Shown here: positions 35,727 to 46,190 of the stretch, piece by piece | How the letters are laid out: each line of letters opens with the position of its first letter | How positions within the stretch are numbered: position 1 is the stretch's first letter | Source of the DNA: Macrotis lagotis | Lineage: Eukaryota; Chordata; Mammalia; Peramelemorphia; Peramelidae | Direction of reading: 5' to 3' | Length of the DNA: 64,000 nucleotides | Assembly: GCF_037893015.1 (NCBI RefSeq) | Contig: NC_133666.1 | Coordinates: forward strand, 565,671,459-565,735,458 | Notes under the pieces: model-generated | What the model was told of the DNA's origin: nothing | The model's input: only the letters and a program-made list of their open reading frames with translations | Database searches by the model: none | Program-made: the position numbers and the translations under genes

Positions 35727-35871
35727 TTAAAGCTAATCAGTGAAGGGAAGGTACGACACTAATGAGCACAAGCTACCCTGAGCTTGGCCACTGCTTTCCT
35801 GCACCTGTCAAGCAGCGGGCTTCCCTCCCGCCCCTTCTCTTGGCCCCGCCCCCCAGCGACACCGCCTCCTT

Positions 35872-35991
35872 CTTCCGGCAGGTCCACATGCGCCGCTCTC
35901 CACCGGATCTCGGCCAATGGGGCGGCGACTACGTCATCAACTACCGCCCACGGCGCCGGTCACGTGATAGCAGCACGCAGCGCTCCCCCTC
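35872..35991 (+). promoter_or_regulatory. EMC2: EMC2 core promoter: ETS, CCAAT, GC, CRE/UPRE-like, E-box
   Basis: Sites seen in order are CTTCCGG (ETS/GABP-type, 35872-35878), CCAAT (35914-35918), GGGGCGG (35919-35925, GC box touching the CCAAT), TACGTCAT (35930-35937, CRE/ATF half-site; its complement contains TGACGTAG, one base from the UPRE consensus TGACGTGG) and the palindrome TCACGTGA (35960-35967, E-box of USF/TFE type). All lie within about 120 bp of the predicted initiator. NF-Y, Sp1, ATF/CREB and USF or TFE binding is inferred from motifs only. Confidence 0.75.
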
Positions 35992-36012
35992 AGTTGTTCT
36001 GACTTCAGGAAG
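35992..36012 (+). other. EMC2: Predicted EMC2 5' UTR (21 nt) and initiator
   Basis: There is no TATA box. The sequence CTCAGT at 35989-35994 fits the BBCABW initiator consensus with the A at 35992, giving a predicted leader of only 21 nt. The start is inferred from motif and context; no transcript data were available. Confidence 0.45.
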
Positions 36013-36020
36013 ATGGCGAA
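36009..36020 (+). promoter_or_regulatory. EMC2: TISU/YY1-like element over the start codon
   Basis: GAAGATGGCGAA matches 10 of 12 positions of the TISU consensus (SAASATGGCGGC) and the YY1 core AAGATGGCG. TISU directs scanning-free initiation on very short leaders, which fits the predicted 21-nt UTR. It may serve both transcription and translation. Confidence 0.6.
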
Positions 36021-36052
36021 GGTTTCCGAGCTCTACGATGTGACCTGGGAAG
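36013..36052 (+). CDS. EMC2: EMC2 exon 1, coding part (residues 1-14)
   Basis: Start of EMC2 (TTC35), the cytosolic TPR subunit that scaffolds the ER membrane protein complex, an insertase for tail-anchored and multi-pass membrane proteins. The sequence reads MAKVSELYDVTWE and ends one base into codon 14, followed by the donor GGTAACC. This matches the known vertebrate N-terminus as I remember it. The ATG is the first in a good context (GAAGATGGCG) inside a CpG island, and no upstream in-frame ATG is needed. Phase 1 fits exon 2 exactly. Intron 1 (36053-48952, 12.9 kb) follows and holds L2, SINE and MIR copies. Longer open frames overlapping this exon in other frames are GC-rich shadows. Identity is near certain because three exons independently match. 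Confidence 0.96.
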
Positions 36053-36619
36053 GTAACCGTTCAGAGGTCGGGGCTGGAAGGGTGCAGAAGGGTCGCTGCC
36101 GCTGTTGTCCCTCGGGATCCGGGTCAGGTAGTTCCGCCCGCCGACGGCCTCGCCAGGCCTCTGGCTGCCCGAGCTGAGGCAGGGTCTGAGGCGGACGCCG
36201 GCCTAGGCCCGGGGCGGCAGCCTCTCCGGGGGCTGAGCGACCTGACCCCCCCGGGTGCCTCTTCGGTCCGTCCGTCCGTCCGGGCGGGCCTGCTCCTCTC
36301 TCTGTCCTCACGGAGGCAGTGCAGGTGCCTCGGGCAGGCGCCGCTGGACTCTGGAGGAAACACCGGAAACCTCTGAGAGTCCTTGGACCCGTGACTTGCT
36401 ATTTTACCTTCGAAGCTCCATTTTTCCCTTTAATTTCATTACAAACGCACTTGCCTTTTCTCTCAAGAGACCTATCAGTAGTCAGGAAATCCTAGGCCGG
36501 GATTTACTCCGGCCTCGTTGGGGGTCCAGTCGGGCGGTAATCACCGGGCTTGATTAGCACATTCGTGTTCTTTACACCTAGAAGCCCCCAAATCTCACTG
36601 GACTCTTAGGAAAAGAAGC

Positions 36620-36770
36620 ACGGGGCGGCTAGGTGGTTCAGTGGATAGAGCACCGACCCTGGAGTCAGGAGGACCTGAGTTCAAATCCACCCTCAGACAC
36701 TTAATAATTACCTGGCTGTGTGGGGCAAAGCCACTTAACCCCATAGTCTTGCAAAGAAAAAAATGCTTAA
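36620..36770 (+). mobile_element. WSINE1-like SINE at the start of EMC2 intron 1
   Basis: Sense copy from GGGGCGGCTAGGTGGTTC with B box GAGTTCAAATCC and an interrupted A tail. Lies 570 bp downstream of exon 1, just outside the CpG island. Confidence 0.92.
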
Positions 36771-36839
36771 AAAAAAAGAAAAGCATGGCGTGGTTCAGAG
36801 TCAACTAGTAACCATTTATTCATATTAAATATTATTTAT

Positions 36840-37380
36840 TAGTAACCCTGTTAATTGCTGGAGATGCAAAAAGGGACTAGAGTCCCTTTCCACAAAATGC
36901 TTACAATCGAATGGAGGGAACGACATGCAAAAAAAATGTACACGAAACAAACTATATACAGGATAAATAGGAAATAATTAAAATAGGAAAGGTTGGGGAA
37001 GACTTACCCTGAAAAATGGAACATAAAGGAAGCCTGGGGTGGGGTGGGGGGGGCGGGGTCAGGAGATGAAGTGGAGGAAGGAAAGCATTTCAGGGATGGA
37101 GAGAAAGACAGTTGAATGTCAGAGTGTCTTGTTAGTGGAAAGGCAAGAGGCCAGTGTCACTGGATCTAAGAGTATGTGGTAAGGCATAAGGGGTAAGAAA
37201 GACAAGAGGGGGCTAGGTTATGAAGGGCTTTGAATGAAATTTTGTATTTGTAATATATATATCCTGCCTACAATAAAGAGCTACTGGAGTTTATTGACTA
37301 GAGAGATGAAGTACCTGCACTAAAGGGATATTTCCTCACTAAAGTGGGAAGAGACTTGAGATTGGTAAATAGATGGTTAG
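36840..37380 (-). mobile_element. L2 3' part, EMC2 intron 1
   Basis: Antisense L2: 'ctagagtccctttccacaaaatgc', 'gttatgaagggctttgaatg', 'agagctactggagtttattgac'. It contains the G-quadruplex motif. Confidence 0.75.
37036..37058 (+). other. G-quadruplex motif in EMC2 intron 1
   Basis: Four or more G4 runs are separated by single T, T and C loops, on the coding strand inside an antisense L2 copy. It is a textbook intramolecular quadruplex pattern. Confidence 0.8.
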
Positions 37381-37487
37381 ATGTTACATATTTGATAAAT
37401 TAAGAGATCAAAAGAGGGAAAACGCTAGCATTAAGGCAATTCAGATAAGACTTCTTATTAATAGGTGGGCTCTAAAACTTGGATTTT

Positions 37488-37632
37488 TTTTTTTTTGCAA
37501 GGCAATGGGGTTAAGTGGCTTGCCTAAAGCCACACAACTAGGTAATTTTTTAAGTGTCTGAGGGCAGATTTGAACTCAGGTCCTCCTGACTCCAGGGCCA
37601 GTGCTCTATCCCCTGTACCACCTAGCCGCCCC
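37488..37632 (-). mobile_element. WSINE1-like SINE with TSD inside an L2
   Basis: Antisense copy. Flanks TCTAAAACTTGGATTTT (37471-37487) and TCTAAACTTGGATTTT (37633-37648) form the target duplication. Antisense L2 continues on both sides. Confidence 0.94.
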
Positions 37633-37649
37633 TCTAAACTTGGATTTTA

Positions 37650-37865
37650 AGGAAGCCCAGAATGTTAAGATACAGAGGAAATGAAGTACATGCTTGGGGG
37701 ATTGCCAGTCAAAATAACAGGCAGGAGATCGATCCAGTATTTGAATAGGCTGCTTACTGGATCAAATACTAGAAAGGTAGGAGGGGGCCTAGTTTTGAAA
37801 GGACTTTGAATGCAAAATGGGAATTTATATTTGATCTTGGAAAATATAGGGAACCTGTTGGAGTT
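37650..37865 (-). mobile_element. L2 fragment, EMC2 intron 1
   Basis: Antisense L2 again with 'cctagttttgaaaggactttgaatg' and 'gggaacctgttggagtttatag', a region already covered by the 36840 copy, so this is a separate copy. Confidence 0.65.
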
Positions 37866-37867
37866 TA

Positions 37868-38033
37868 TAGAATAGCTGAGATCTGTGAATTTATTTTGAC
37901 AACTTAAAATAAATGTATTTCCTTTGTAATCCTATGTATCATGTTTTAAAAAACATCATTCTGGAAAGATGTTCATAGACTTTACCATATTATAAAAGAG
38001 GACCATGACAAAGTTTGAAACCCTGACCTAGAT
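37868..38033 (+). repeat. Unnamed repeat family A, copy 1
   Basis: 'tttcctttgtaatcctatgtatc', 'aaacatcattctggaaag', 'gaccatgacaaagtttgaaaccctgacc'. It shares layout with copies at 39150 and 62325. Confidence 0.45.
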
Positions 38034-38708
38034 CATTTAGGAGTGCATATGTAACAGTGGTGGATACAGGTTGTCCTTTGATCATTCCTCTCTCTCACTA
38101 TGGACAAAAATGTCTTTTAAGAACTTGACATATCAGGTAGTCCTCAGTATTGAAAGAAGGATTCAAATTTTGTGGTACTGTGAACAAGCATGTCATTAAA
38201 CTTCTCTGAGCCTAGGTTTCTTCTCTGAACATTGATGATAATATCTATATGTCCTAATCTTACAGGTTTGTGGATATGTGTCTAGATATGTGGCATATCC
38301 CTGTACAAGTGTCTCCTTGTTCTTATTCATGTATATGAGATAAATAAGATTTTTTTGTAACCTGAAACTACTTCAATTCAAATATTTTAATGGAAGCCTA
38401 CCTAGGAAGGTGATCAATAGGGAGCCCTCTGATTTAAATTTCAGAGTTAGCTTCTTAAGAATTAAAAAGGAAGACCATTGGTCAGAATTCTTTACTTGAA
38501 GGTATAAACAATGCATTGGCAAGTTGGGAACTGAGTTTTATTACAGCACTGTTTGGCTTACTGCTCGACTTTGAAAAAAATCTAGCTTATGTATCTGAGA
38601 GGAAAAATAAAAGCCAACTACTTTTATATTTTATAGTGCCTATAGAGGAATAATAAGCTTAAGTAAGATTTTAGTGTTATTAATAATTTTTTCAAAAAGC
38701 AATGGAAT

Positions 38709-38861
38709 GAGGAACAACTAGGTAGGACAGTGGATAGATCACTGGTCTTGGAGTTAGAAGGACCTTAGTTCAAATCCAGACCCCTATACTTGACACTTAA
38801 CAGTTGTATGATCCCGGCCAATTCACTTAACCCCTATTGCTTCTCCAAAAAAAGAAAAAAG
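38709..38861 (+). mobile_element. SINE of the WSINE1/MAR1 head type
   Basis: Sense copy: GGAACAACTAGGTAGGACAG head, B box TAGTTCAAATCC, 'ttcacttaacccctattgc' and A-rich end. More diverged than the others. Confidence 0.8.
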
Positions 38862-38865
38862 AAAG

Positions 38866-39000
38866 CAGTAGAATGGAAAGAACATTGGCCTGGGGATTTA
38901 AAAGTGTATTTTGAGTCTGACTAGGTCAATCATCAGCTGTGTGGACTTGAGCAAATTGTTTCTTGGCTGGTAAAATGAGAATAGGAGAATAATTTGACTG
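38866..39000 (+). mobile_element. MIR fragment
   Basis: Sense MIR: 'atggaaagaacattggcctggg', 'agctgtgtggacttgagcaaa'. Confidence 0.6.
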
Positions 39001-39149
39001 TTAGGAGACCTAAGTATTGGACCTATTTCTGCCATGAAGCACTTCTGTGATTTTGACTTATTACTTAAATGCTATCCCCCTCAAATTTTTGTCTGAAATG
39101 AGACTAGGGACATTTAACCTAGGACTGTTGAACTTTTATTTTTAACATT

Positions 39150-39297
39150 TTAGTAATTATTTAGATATAATTAATTTCTTTTAAATGCAATGTAATTTAT
39201 TTTATATCTTAAAGCAGTATTTTGAGAAGGGATTCATAAACTCCAGGCTGCCAAAGAGATCCAGGACACAAAAAAAGGTTAAGAATCTTTGGGTTAT
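39150..39297 (+). repeat. Unnamed repeat family A, copy 2
   Basis: 'gcagtattttgagaagggattcat', 'aggctgccaaagagatccaggacac', 'aaaaggttaagaatctttg'. Confidence 0.5.
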
Positions 39298-39344
39298 CTG
39301 TAATAGGTATCTCCACTTTTCTCTTTTTACTGTCTTCTGAACTC

Positions 39345-39535
39345 TAGCTCTCAAACTTGGACAACAGATCTATTAAACTTGTAGGGGGGACCAGATTAAA
39401 ATGTACTTGGGAAATAATTAACAATAAATAAAAATAGAGCAAAACACATCATATCACATTTTAAAACTAAGTCATTATGCAACTTACAGGGATTCCTCTG
39501 TATGGATTAGTGAATTCTATTTGACTTTGATTCCA
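39345..39535 (-). mobile_element. Short TIR element, copy 2, EMC2 intron 1
   Basis: Begins 'tctcaaacttgg', core 'cagattaaaatgtacttgggaaataatta', ends 'ctatttgactttgattcc'. Same orientation as copy 1. Confidence 0.45.
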
Positions 39536-39579
39536 TTGTTCTAAACCTTCTGTACCAGGGTTTCTTACCTCATCTTTCA

Positions 39580-40960
39580 ACTGAAACAGCTCCCTCCAAA
39601 ATTTAACTCTACTATGAAATGTTTTTAAATGTTTTAAATGTCTTGAAGTAACCTCAGAGTTGTTTGCATCTCTTGGCCAGGTAAATAGAGAGCCAGCCTT
39701 AAAGCCATATCTCTATCTCCTTTGCTCTCACTATCTTAAAACTATAGTCTGGCTTTCAATTGCATCATTCAACTGAAATTGCTCTCTTTAAAGTTACTAA
39801 TCTCTTCTCTGCTAAATCTAATGACTTATTTATAGTCCTCAATCTTTTTGACCTCTTTGCAGCTTTTGACTCCCTTTGATCACCCTCTTCTTGATACTCT
39901 TTTTTTCCTAGATTTTTGTGTTTTCTCCTGATTCTCCTACCTATCTGCCCACTCTCTATTCTTCTGCTGATCCTCCTCTAGGTCACAACTACTAACATCA
40001 GGTCTATCATAAGACCTTTTCACCATTTTTACTGTATCACTCCATAATCTCTTTAGCTCCTATAAATTCAGTTATATAAATGCAGATAATTCTGTGTTGT
40101 GTTTGTCCAACCCTAACCTCTTTTCTGACTTTGTCTCCTATCACCATGTGCCTTTTATTTAGAAGATATCTCAAACACAACTTGTCTAAAACATTACTCA
40201 TTTTCTTTCTTCCTCAATCATCATCCTCTCTTCTACTTTGTTACACTTAAGGGTTTCACCATTCTCCCATTTGCCCAAGCTCACAATCTTGATTTCTCAT
40301 TCATGTTCACTTCCCATATCCTCTGCATTGCCAAGTTTACTCTAATCTCATAGCACCTCTTGATTCAAATTTCTCTGGCCCCTAATCCTTCCTCTATTCA
40401 GTTATGAAAATGATTGTTTTTTAAAACTCAAGGACTGACCATATTGCTCGACTACATAATAAACTTCAGGAGCTTATCACGTCCAAAATTAAATAAACTC
40501 CAGGATTTTCTTATCTCTTCCAAAATCAAACATAAAAGCCTGTTTGGCTTTTATAACTTGGTCCGTTTCCAATCCTCCTACACATTATTCCCTTTCACAT
40601 ATTCTAGATCCAGCAACATTGGCCTTTTTGCTCTTCATCTCATTGTGTGCTTATCTCTCAACTCCCAATTTCTGGCTAACTCCTATGCCTCAAAATGTTG
40701 CCTCTTAGTTTTCTTCGTGGACTCAGGTCATCTCCCACTTCCTGCAAGAGGCCTTTCAGGTCCACCTCGATGCTAGCAATTTCCCTATGCATTACTTTAT
40801 ATTTATCCTTTAGATAGCTAGTGTATATGTAGTTATTTGCCACTTCTTCTCTCCCCTGTTGGAAAGGGACTATGTTTTTGCTTTGTGTGTGTGTGTGTGT
40901 GTTCCCCTACCTTACTTAAAACACAGAAGGCACTTAACAAATACATGTTGATTTTTCTTA
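39580..40960 (+). mobile_element. Long L2 copy, EMC2 intron 1
   Basis: 1.4 kb sense L2 from upstream ORF2 ('aactgaaattgctctctttaaagttac', 'tttttgacctctttgcagcttttgac') to the 3' end ('aggcacttaacaaatacatgttg'), with a short (TG)n at 40882-40901. The 120-codon open frame at 40414-40776 is part of this decayed RT. Confidence 0.85.
40882..40901. repeat. (TG)10 inside L2
   Basis: Short dinucleotide run in the L2 3' end. Confidence 0.9.
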
Positions 40961-41510
40961 AAATCTAGATGGGGGGAGATAAGCTATTCATGAACCCAAG
41001 TAGTGACCAGCAGAAGGTGCAATATATTATAATTAATTTACACTTATTTTACATGCCAAGATTTACTTACAGTGTTTTATAAAAAGCTGACAGGACAAAC
41101 TTAGGAAGACTCAATTTATTTGCCATGTATAGTCAGATATACTCTGTGCATGGCAGCTAATCATATGAATTTGTTATATTTTAGATTTGGAGGGGTTTTT
41201 AAAAATCATCTAGCCAAGTTGCTTACTTGATGAATGATATGTTGATCTTCTGTCAACCACCCCATACTTAGGAATGTTGAAAAATTAATTTTCATACTTA
41301 TATTTTGTTTAAATAAAACTGGATGAAGAAGTTAATTTATTATTGAAGATTTATTTCTGTAACTGAATTTGAAGCTTTAAGATTCTGATTTGGAATAGTC
41401 TGTTGGTGTTAGGCTAAGGTTGATGAAAGAGGATTTAGTAGGGGACGAAATCCAAGTGTAGTCAGTGGGGGAGAGAAGAGGAAGCTCTGGGTGAATGGCC
41501 TTAATTTTTC

Positions 41511-41700
41511 TTTTTCGTTTTCTTTTTCTTCTCTTTTCTTTTTTTTTTTTTTAGGTTTTTTTTTGCTAGGCAATGGGGTTAAGTGGCTTGCCCAAGGCCA
41601 CAGAGCTAGGTAATTATTAAGTGTCTGAGACCGGATTTGAACCCAGGTACTCCTGACTCCAAGGCTGATGCTTTATCCACTGCGCCACCTAGCCTCCCCA
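41511..41700 (-). mobile_element. WSINE1-like SINE with TSD
   Basis: Antisense copy with a T/TC-rich tail. Flanked by the perfect 13-bp GCCTTAATTTTTC at 41498-41510 and 41701-41713. Near consensus, so young. Confidence 0.95.
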
Positions 41701-41714
41701 GCCTTAATTTTTCA

Positions 41715-42560
41715 ATGAAGTTTCAGGCAAGTTTTCACCTGAGAAATCTGGGAAGAGGATAATATGGTAGACAAGGAATGAAGGAAAAAGTTTGAAAAAG
41801 CTACTCTTGTGAGTGTGATAGTGAATTAATTAGGGAGGTGTAAAAGATTAAATTTCTTATAGTGAAGACTCAGTTGAAATTCAGATTTGTAGTAGACCTA
41901 TTCAGAATAGTTTTGTGATTTTTCTCCATGAGAATACAGGGGTAAACAATGGATGGATGGAATAATTCAGTACTGGAGTTGGCAAGGCACTGTTTGTATA
42001 AGGATATCAAGATTTGTAGTTAAAGATGAACTTTTTGGTTCATCATTGTGTTTGAAAAGCTAGGGAAGGGAGAATATAACTAAAGCAGGGCAGAATGCTT
42101 AGAATTGGAGAAGTTGGAGATCTTGATGACCTCCAATGAGATGAGGATAATAACTAGAATTGGATAGCAAGTGTTTTAAACCAGAGGGAAAGATTTTGGA
42201 ATGATAAAATATTAGAATCATTTAAAGGAATACTGTGATCCTGAACAAAACACTCGTGAGTGAAAAGAGTGATAATTTTTGTGGGTAGCTGAGGTAGAAT
42301 GGAAGAATATGTTATGGGAATTATACTGATTATACTGAAAAATTAGAAAGTTTAGGGTGTTTGAGGAAAGATTCAATATGGATTTTGAAGTCACCCAACA
42401 TGAGGGTAGAGGTTGGAGAGGAGAGAAGAAAGATTGAATCAGAATCTTTATTGTATGATAAATTAGGATTGATTGAACATCAAAGGAGGAGAGATTACCA
42501 AGTCTGAACAAAAGACTCCCTTCTTCCCTGCCATCCCAGTCAGTCACCAGGCATTTGTGA
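41715..42560 (-). mobile_element. L2 5'-side ORF2 fragment
   Basis: Antisense: 'gtgaattaattagggaggtgtaaaag', 'gactcagttgaaattcag', similar in order to 52600-52890. Family assignment is by that resemblance. Confidence 0.5.
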
Positions 42561-42799
42561 AACCAGAAAGTACTACTAGGTCTTAGAAGATGTTCAAGGA
42601 TGCTGATTCTTTAGGAGGGAGCCAGTAGATAGGAGAAAATGGGAAGGGAAGAGGTTAAGATGAGAAAAGTTTGTTAGATATGTAACAGGCATTCTAGAGA
42701 GAATCTTAGATGGTGGGACCGAGGGATGGGAGTAAGGAAGAATGTAGTAGGGATTTGGAATGGAGGTTTGGATGTGTCTGCTTCTGTTGGACAGGTAAT

Positions 42800-42970
42800 T
42801 TGATTTCTATCCCCCTATTTTGTATGTGTTTTGCATATATCTGTCTATATGTTACTGCCTTCAGGATTCTCAAAGGTAGTTTCTTTGTGGACAGAAACCT
42901 TTTTGCCCTTTTTTTGAATTCCTAGTGTTAGCACATAATAGATGCTTAATATTTGTTGAATCAAATGACT
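42800..42970 (+). mobile_element. L2 3' end
   Basis: Sense L2 3' UTR: 'gtggacagaaaccttttt', 'tagcacataatagatgcttaat'. Confidence 0.6.
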
Positions 42971-43019
42971 TGCACATTGTTATAAACTGGTGTCAGAGAA
43001 AGATAAGAATGATTGAATT

Positions 43020-43130
43020 TAGAAAATATTATGTATTTATACATGTGAGACCCAATATTAAGGAGTAGAGTTACAAAAAAGGTACTTTTCCCTGTTCTCT
43101 GGGATCTTACATTCTAATGAGGGAACCAGA
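43020..43130 (-). mobile_element. L2 3' end
   Basis: Antisense 'ccctgttctctgggatcttac', 'attctaatgagggaacc'. Confidence 0.6.
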
Positions 43131-43756
43131 CAAAAAGGAAGTTTCACTTTCATGTTTGGATGGAAAGTTCCCATAGCCTTTAGAATGTAGAGGCAAAGAG
43201 GTAAAGCATATTTTAATATTTCCATCGACAAAAACAGATCTATTGCCGAGGTTCTTAAGGTTTGGCGTTTGACAGTGCCAAAGATTGGTGGTTAGAACTT
43301 TATTTTTTTGGCAACCAGGTTTTCTGAAGAGGCAGAGGCTATGGCACCTGCAAAAGCTTTTGCTGGATAACAAGTATTGCTTTCCTAGATAATAACTCTG
43401 GACTCTTTGATGAAACTAGGACCCTGGTAAACCAGTAATATGGAGGAAGGGCTAGCATTCTTGAAACTCTGGGGCTTACCTGTGCATGTTGGGGGCTTAT
43501 CTTGGCAAGTTGATAGTGGAAGGGATGGTCACTTAGGGGCCAATTAATCTGCTTTTACCTCTTTGATAAGAGGGGAAGTAGTGATACCTGAGGTGGGTGG
43601 TGATTTTATGCAGTTAGGGAAATGCTACTCTTTCCTTTGCTAGGATTCTAGCCTGGTTGTCTACCCTACGGATGGCAGTTGGTTGCTCTTTGATGTGAGT
43701 CCAGGTCTGTCTTCCAAATTTGCCAATCCGACATACTCTCCACTACACCAAGGAGA
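43130..43756. other. No feature seen (EMC2 intron 1)
   Basis: Intronic sequence without a clear repeat. The 88-codon minus frame has no recognisable content. Confidence 0.4.
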
Positions 43757-43925
43757 TCAAATTCTAATAGAAGTAGTGGCTACTAAACCTTTCAGCTGAC
43801 CACATATTGACTTAGAAAACCACATATTAACATTATATTCTGTTGTATTTTCATTTGTTTTGTGAAATATTTCTCAATTATATTTTAATCTGGTTTGGCC
43901 CTGAGTGTCTACCAGGTGTTTGACC
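43757..43925 (+). mobile_element. Short TIR element, copy 3, EMC2 intron 1
   Basis: Opposite orientation: 'gagatcaaattctaatag', 'ttgacttagaaaaccacatattaac', 'caattatattttaatctgg', ends GGTGTTTGACCCC. Confidence 0.5.
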
Positions 43926-44059
43926 CCACTGCTTCCAATATGTTGTATTTGAGTTTTTTTTTGTTTTTTGAAAAATGTTTCTGGTAGTGATGATCAGGAT
44001 CTAACAGTAGTTTGGAGGATAGATTGTTAGGGTCAGAGTATAAGAATACTTACGTTATT

Positions 44060-44515
44060 TGAAAGAAATACAAAATCCTCTAGTTGGCATATAAAGTTTG
44101 TCATAAATTTTCCAGCCTTACCAGTTTTCTTATACTTTGTTTCTTATCACCATGGCATTACACCCCCCTCTCTACTTCTTGCTGCTCACTTGGGCCTACA
44201 GTACATCTAACCTATTTGCTGTTCCTTGAACACAATACTTCCTCCTCATCTTTCATCCTTCTTCCTCATGATTTACTTTAATTTCTTAAGGATTAAAAGA
44301 TGCCTGTATTTTTTGCAGAAGACCTTTCCAGGTGTTAGTGCCATTTCTTCTGAGATTTCCTCTCATTAACTTGGTTTATACCTTATTTATACCTAGCTAT
44401 TTATATATTGTCTCTTCCATTAGCTTGTGTTCTACCTGAAGACAAGGACTGTTTTTATCTTTGTATTTCCAATACTTAGCAGATATTGCATTTTGTGAAT
44501 GGCATATTGTAATGA
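44060..44515 (+). mobile_element. L2 3' part
   Basis: Sense L2: 'ttgctgttccttgaacacaa', 'gcagaagacctttccagg', 'ctgaagacaaggactgtttttatc'. Confidence 0.7.
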
Positions 44516-44869
44516 TTGTTGATTATGTAGCAATTTAGGTCTGTAGTGATAAGAATTGATGATAGTGATAGTGGAATGGAGAGGAATTCTAGCAATATTT
44601 CAAATGAAGTTATGTTAATGTTGCAAGTGATTGAATATAAGGAAGGATATGAAGTAACTTCAAGGTTTCAAACCTTACAGAGTAGTATTGTGCAGATTAT
44701 AGAAATAGAGACTTTATAAAGTAAACCAAATTTCCAAAAAAGATTAATTTTTTACAGGTAATGAGAGTTTGAATTTCAGGGACATTAGAAAAAATATTCT
44801 CTTAGAAGCTATTATTGCTATATATTTTAATTTTATATGTCTTTTGATTAGTTAGTCAACTAGCCCACT

Positions 44870-46190
44870 ATGTACCAGACACTATGAAATGATGGGGATA
44901 TAGAATGACACAAAACACAGTCCTTGTCTTTGAGAAGCTCACAATCTAATAGGGAGACAGCAGGTGAAAAAGCTACATAAAGAGGGAATTCCACTGGAAG
45001 TGAGACATTGGAAAAAGATTTCTGTAATAGATGGAATATTAGCTGGGACTTACAGGAAGCCAGGGGAATAAAATGGCAGATAGTAAGAGGAGTGAGGAAG
45101 GACATGGTTGGACCTAAGCTTTAGGAAAGTCACATTGGTGGCTGAAAGGAAGATGAATTGAAATTTGTTAAGACCTACCAGCAAGCTATTTCAGTAGTCC
45201 AAGTGAGAGGGCTTATATACAGGGTGGTTGCAATATCAGAAGAGAGAAGAAGGCATATTGAGATGTTAAATAAACAGGCATTGGCTAGATATAAGGGTTA
45301 AGAGATAGGAGTGAAGATGACTCACAACTTCAGGTTGTGAATCTGAAGGACAGGAGACTGGTGATACTTTCTAGATAGTAATAGGGAGGTAGGAGCTGGT
45401 GGACAGTTCTTGGGGTGGAGGGAAAGATTATCAATTCTGTTTTGGACATGTTTAGTTTAAGATATGGACATCTAGTTTGAAATGCCTGAAAGTCAGTTGG
45501 GGATCAGGAGATTGGAGGTGAGAAGAGAAGTTAGGATAGAATAAGTAGATTTTGTATTTATCAACATAAAAATGGTAATTAAATCCATAGGAACTGATGT
45601 GATTACCAAGTGAAATAGTATAGAGGGAAAAGAGAAGAGAGTTCAGAAGAGACTCCTTAGAGACATCTAAGGACAACTTTGATAAGAGTCCAATTTTATT
45701 TTTTAAAGTTTACTTAAAAGGAGTAGTCTTGTAGGTAGGTAGGAGAGAGTGGTGTCTCAAAACTGAGAGTGAAGAGAATATTAAGCAGGTGGGGTGATCA
45801 TTGGTGTATAGGGATTGCAGAGATGTCAAGAAGAATAAGAATTGCGAAAAACTATTTTATTTTGAAATTAACAGAACATTGTCAACTTTTGGACAGCAAT
45901 TTTGGTGGAATGGTGAGGTTGGAAGCTGGATTGTAAGAGGTTAAGAAGTGAATAAGGGGGGAAAAGTGAAAGCATCTATTATACAAAAGGGCATATAATA
46001 TAGAGGACAATAACTGTAGGTAAGATAGAATCAAAGAGGACTTTTTGAAGATGAAGATTACCTGGACTTGTTTATAGGCAATAGGGAGAGATTGAAGATA
46101 GAGTGAAAATGAGATGGGGCAATCTTTTGGAGGGGAAGGCTGGGTGCAGTTAGAGCATTGTCTTGGTGCTTTGAGGTCCCAGGTGAATAA
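44870..46190 (-). mobile_element. Long L2 copy, EMC2 intron 1
   Basis: 1.3 kb antisense L2 from 3' end ('tgtaccagacactatgaaatg') through 'tttcagtagtccaagtgagag', 'ttctgttttggacatgttt', 'ggaactgatgtgattaccaagtg' into upstream ORF2. Confidence 0.85.

Larger units (their letters stand above)
35800..36560. other. CpG island of EMC2
   Basis: This is an abrupt GC- and CpG-rich block in an otherwise AT-rich window. It spans the promoter, exon 1 and the first 500 bp of intron 1, with repeated CCGTCCGTCCG-type runs near 36270. It is typical of a housekeeping promoter. Long open frames on both strands here reflect GC content, not genes. Confidence 0.9.

Noticed and set aside
35762..36311. Open frames of 72-100 codons on both strands over the CpG island
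   Set aside because: They overlap EMC2 exon 1 or its intron in other frames, have no homology I recognise, and are expected in GC-rich DNA with few stops.
40414..40776. 120-codon plus frame in EMC2 intron 1
   Set aside because: Decayed L2 reverse transcriptase inside a 1.4-kb L2.
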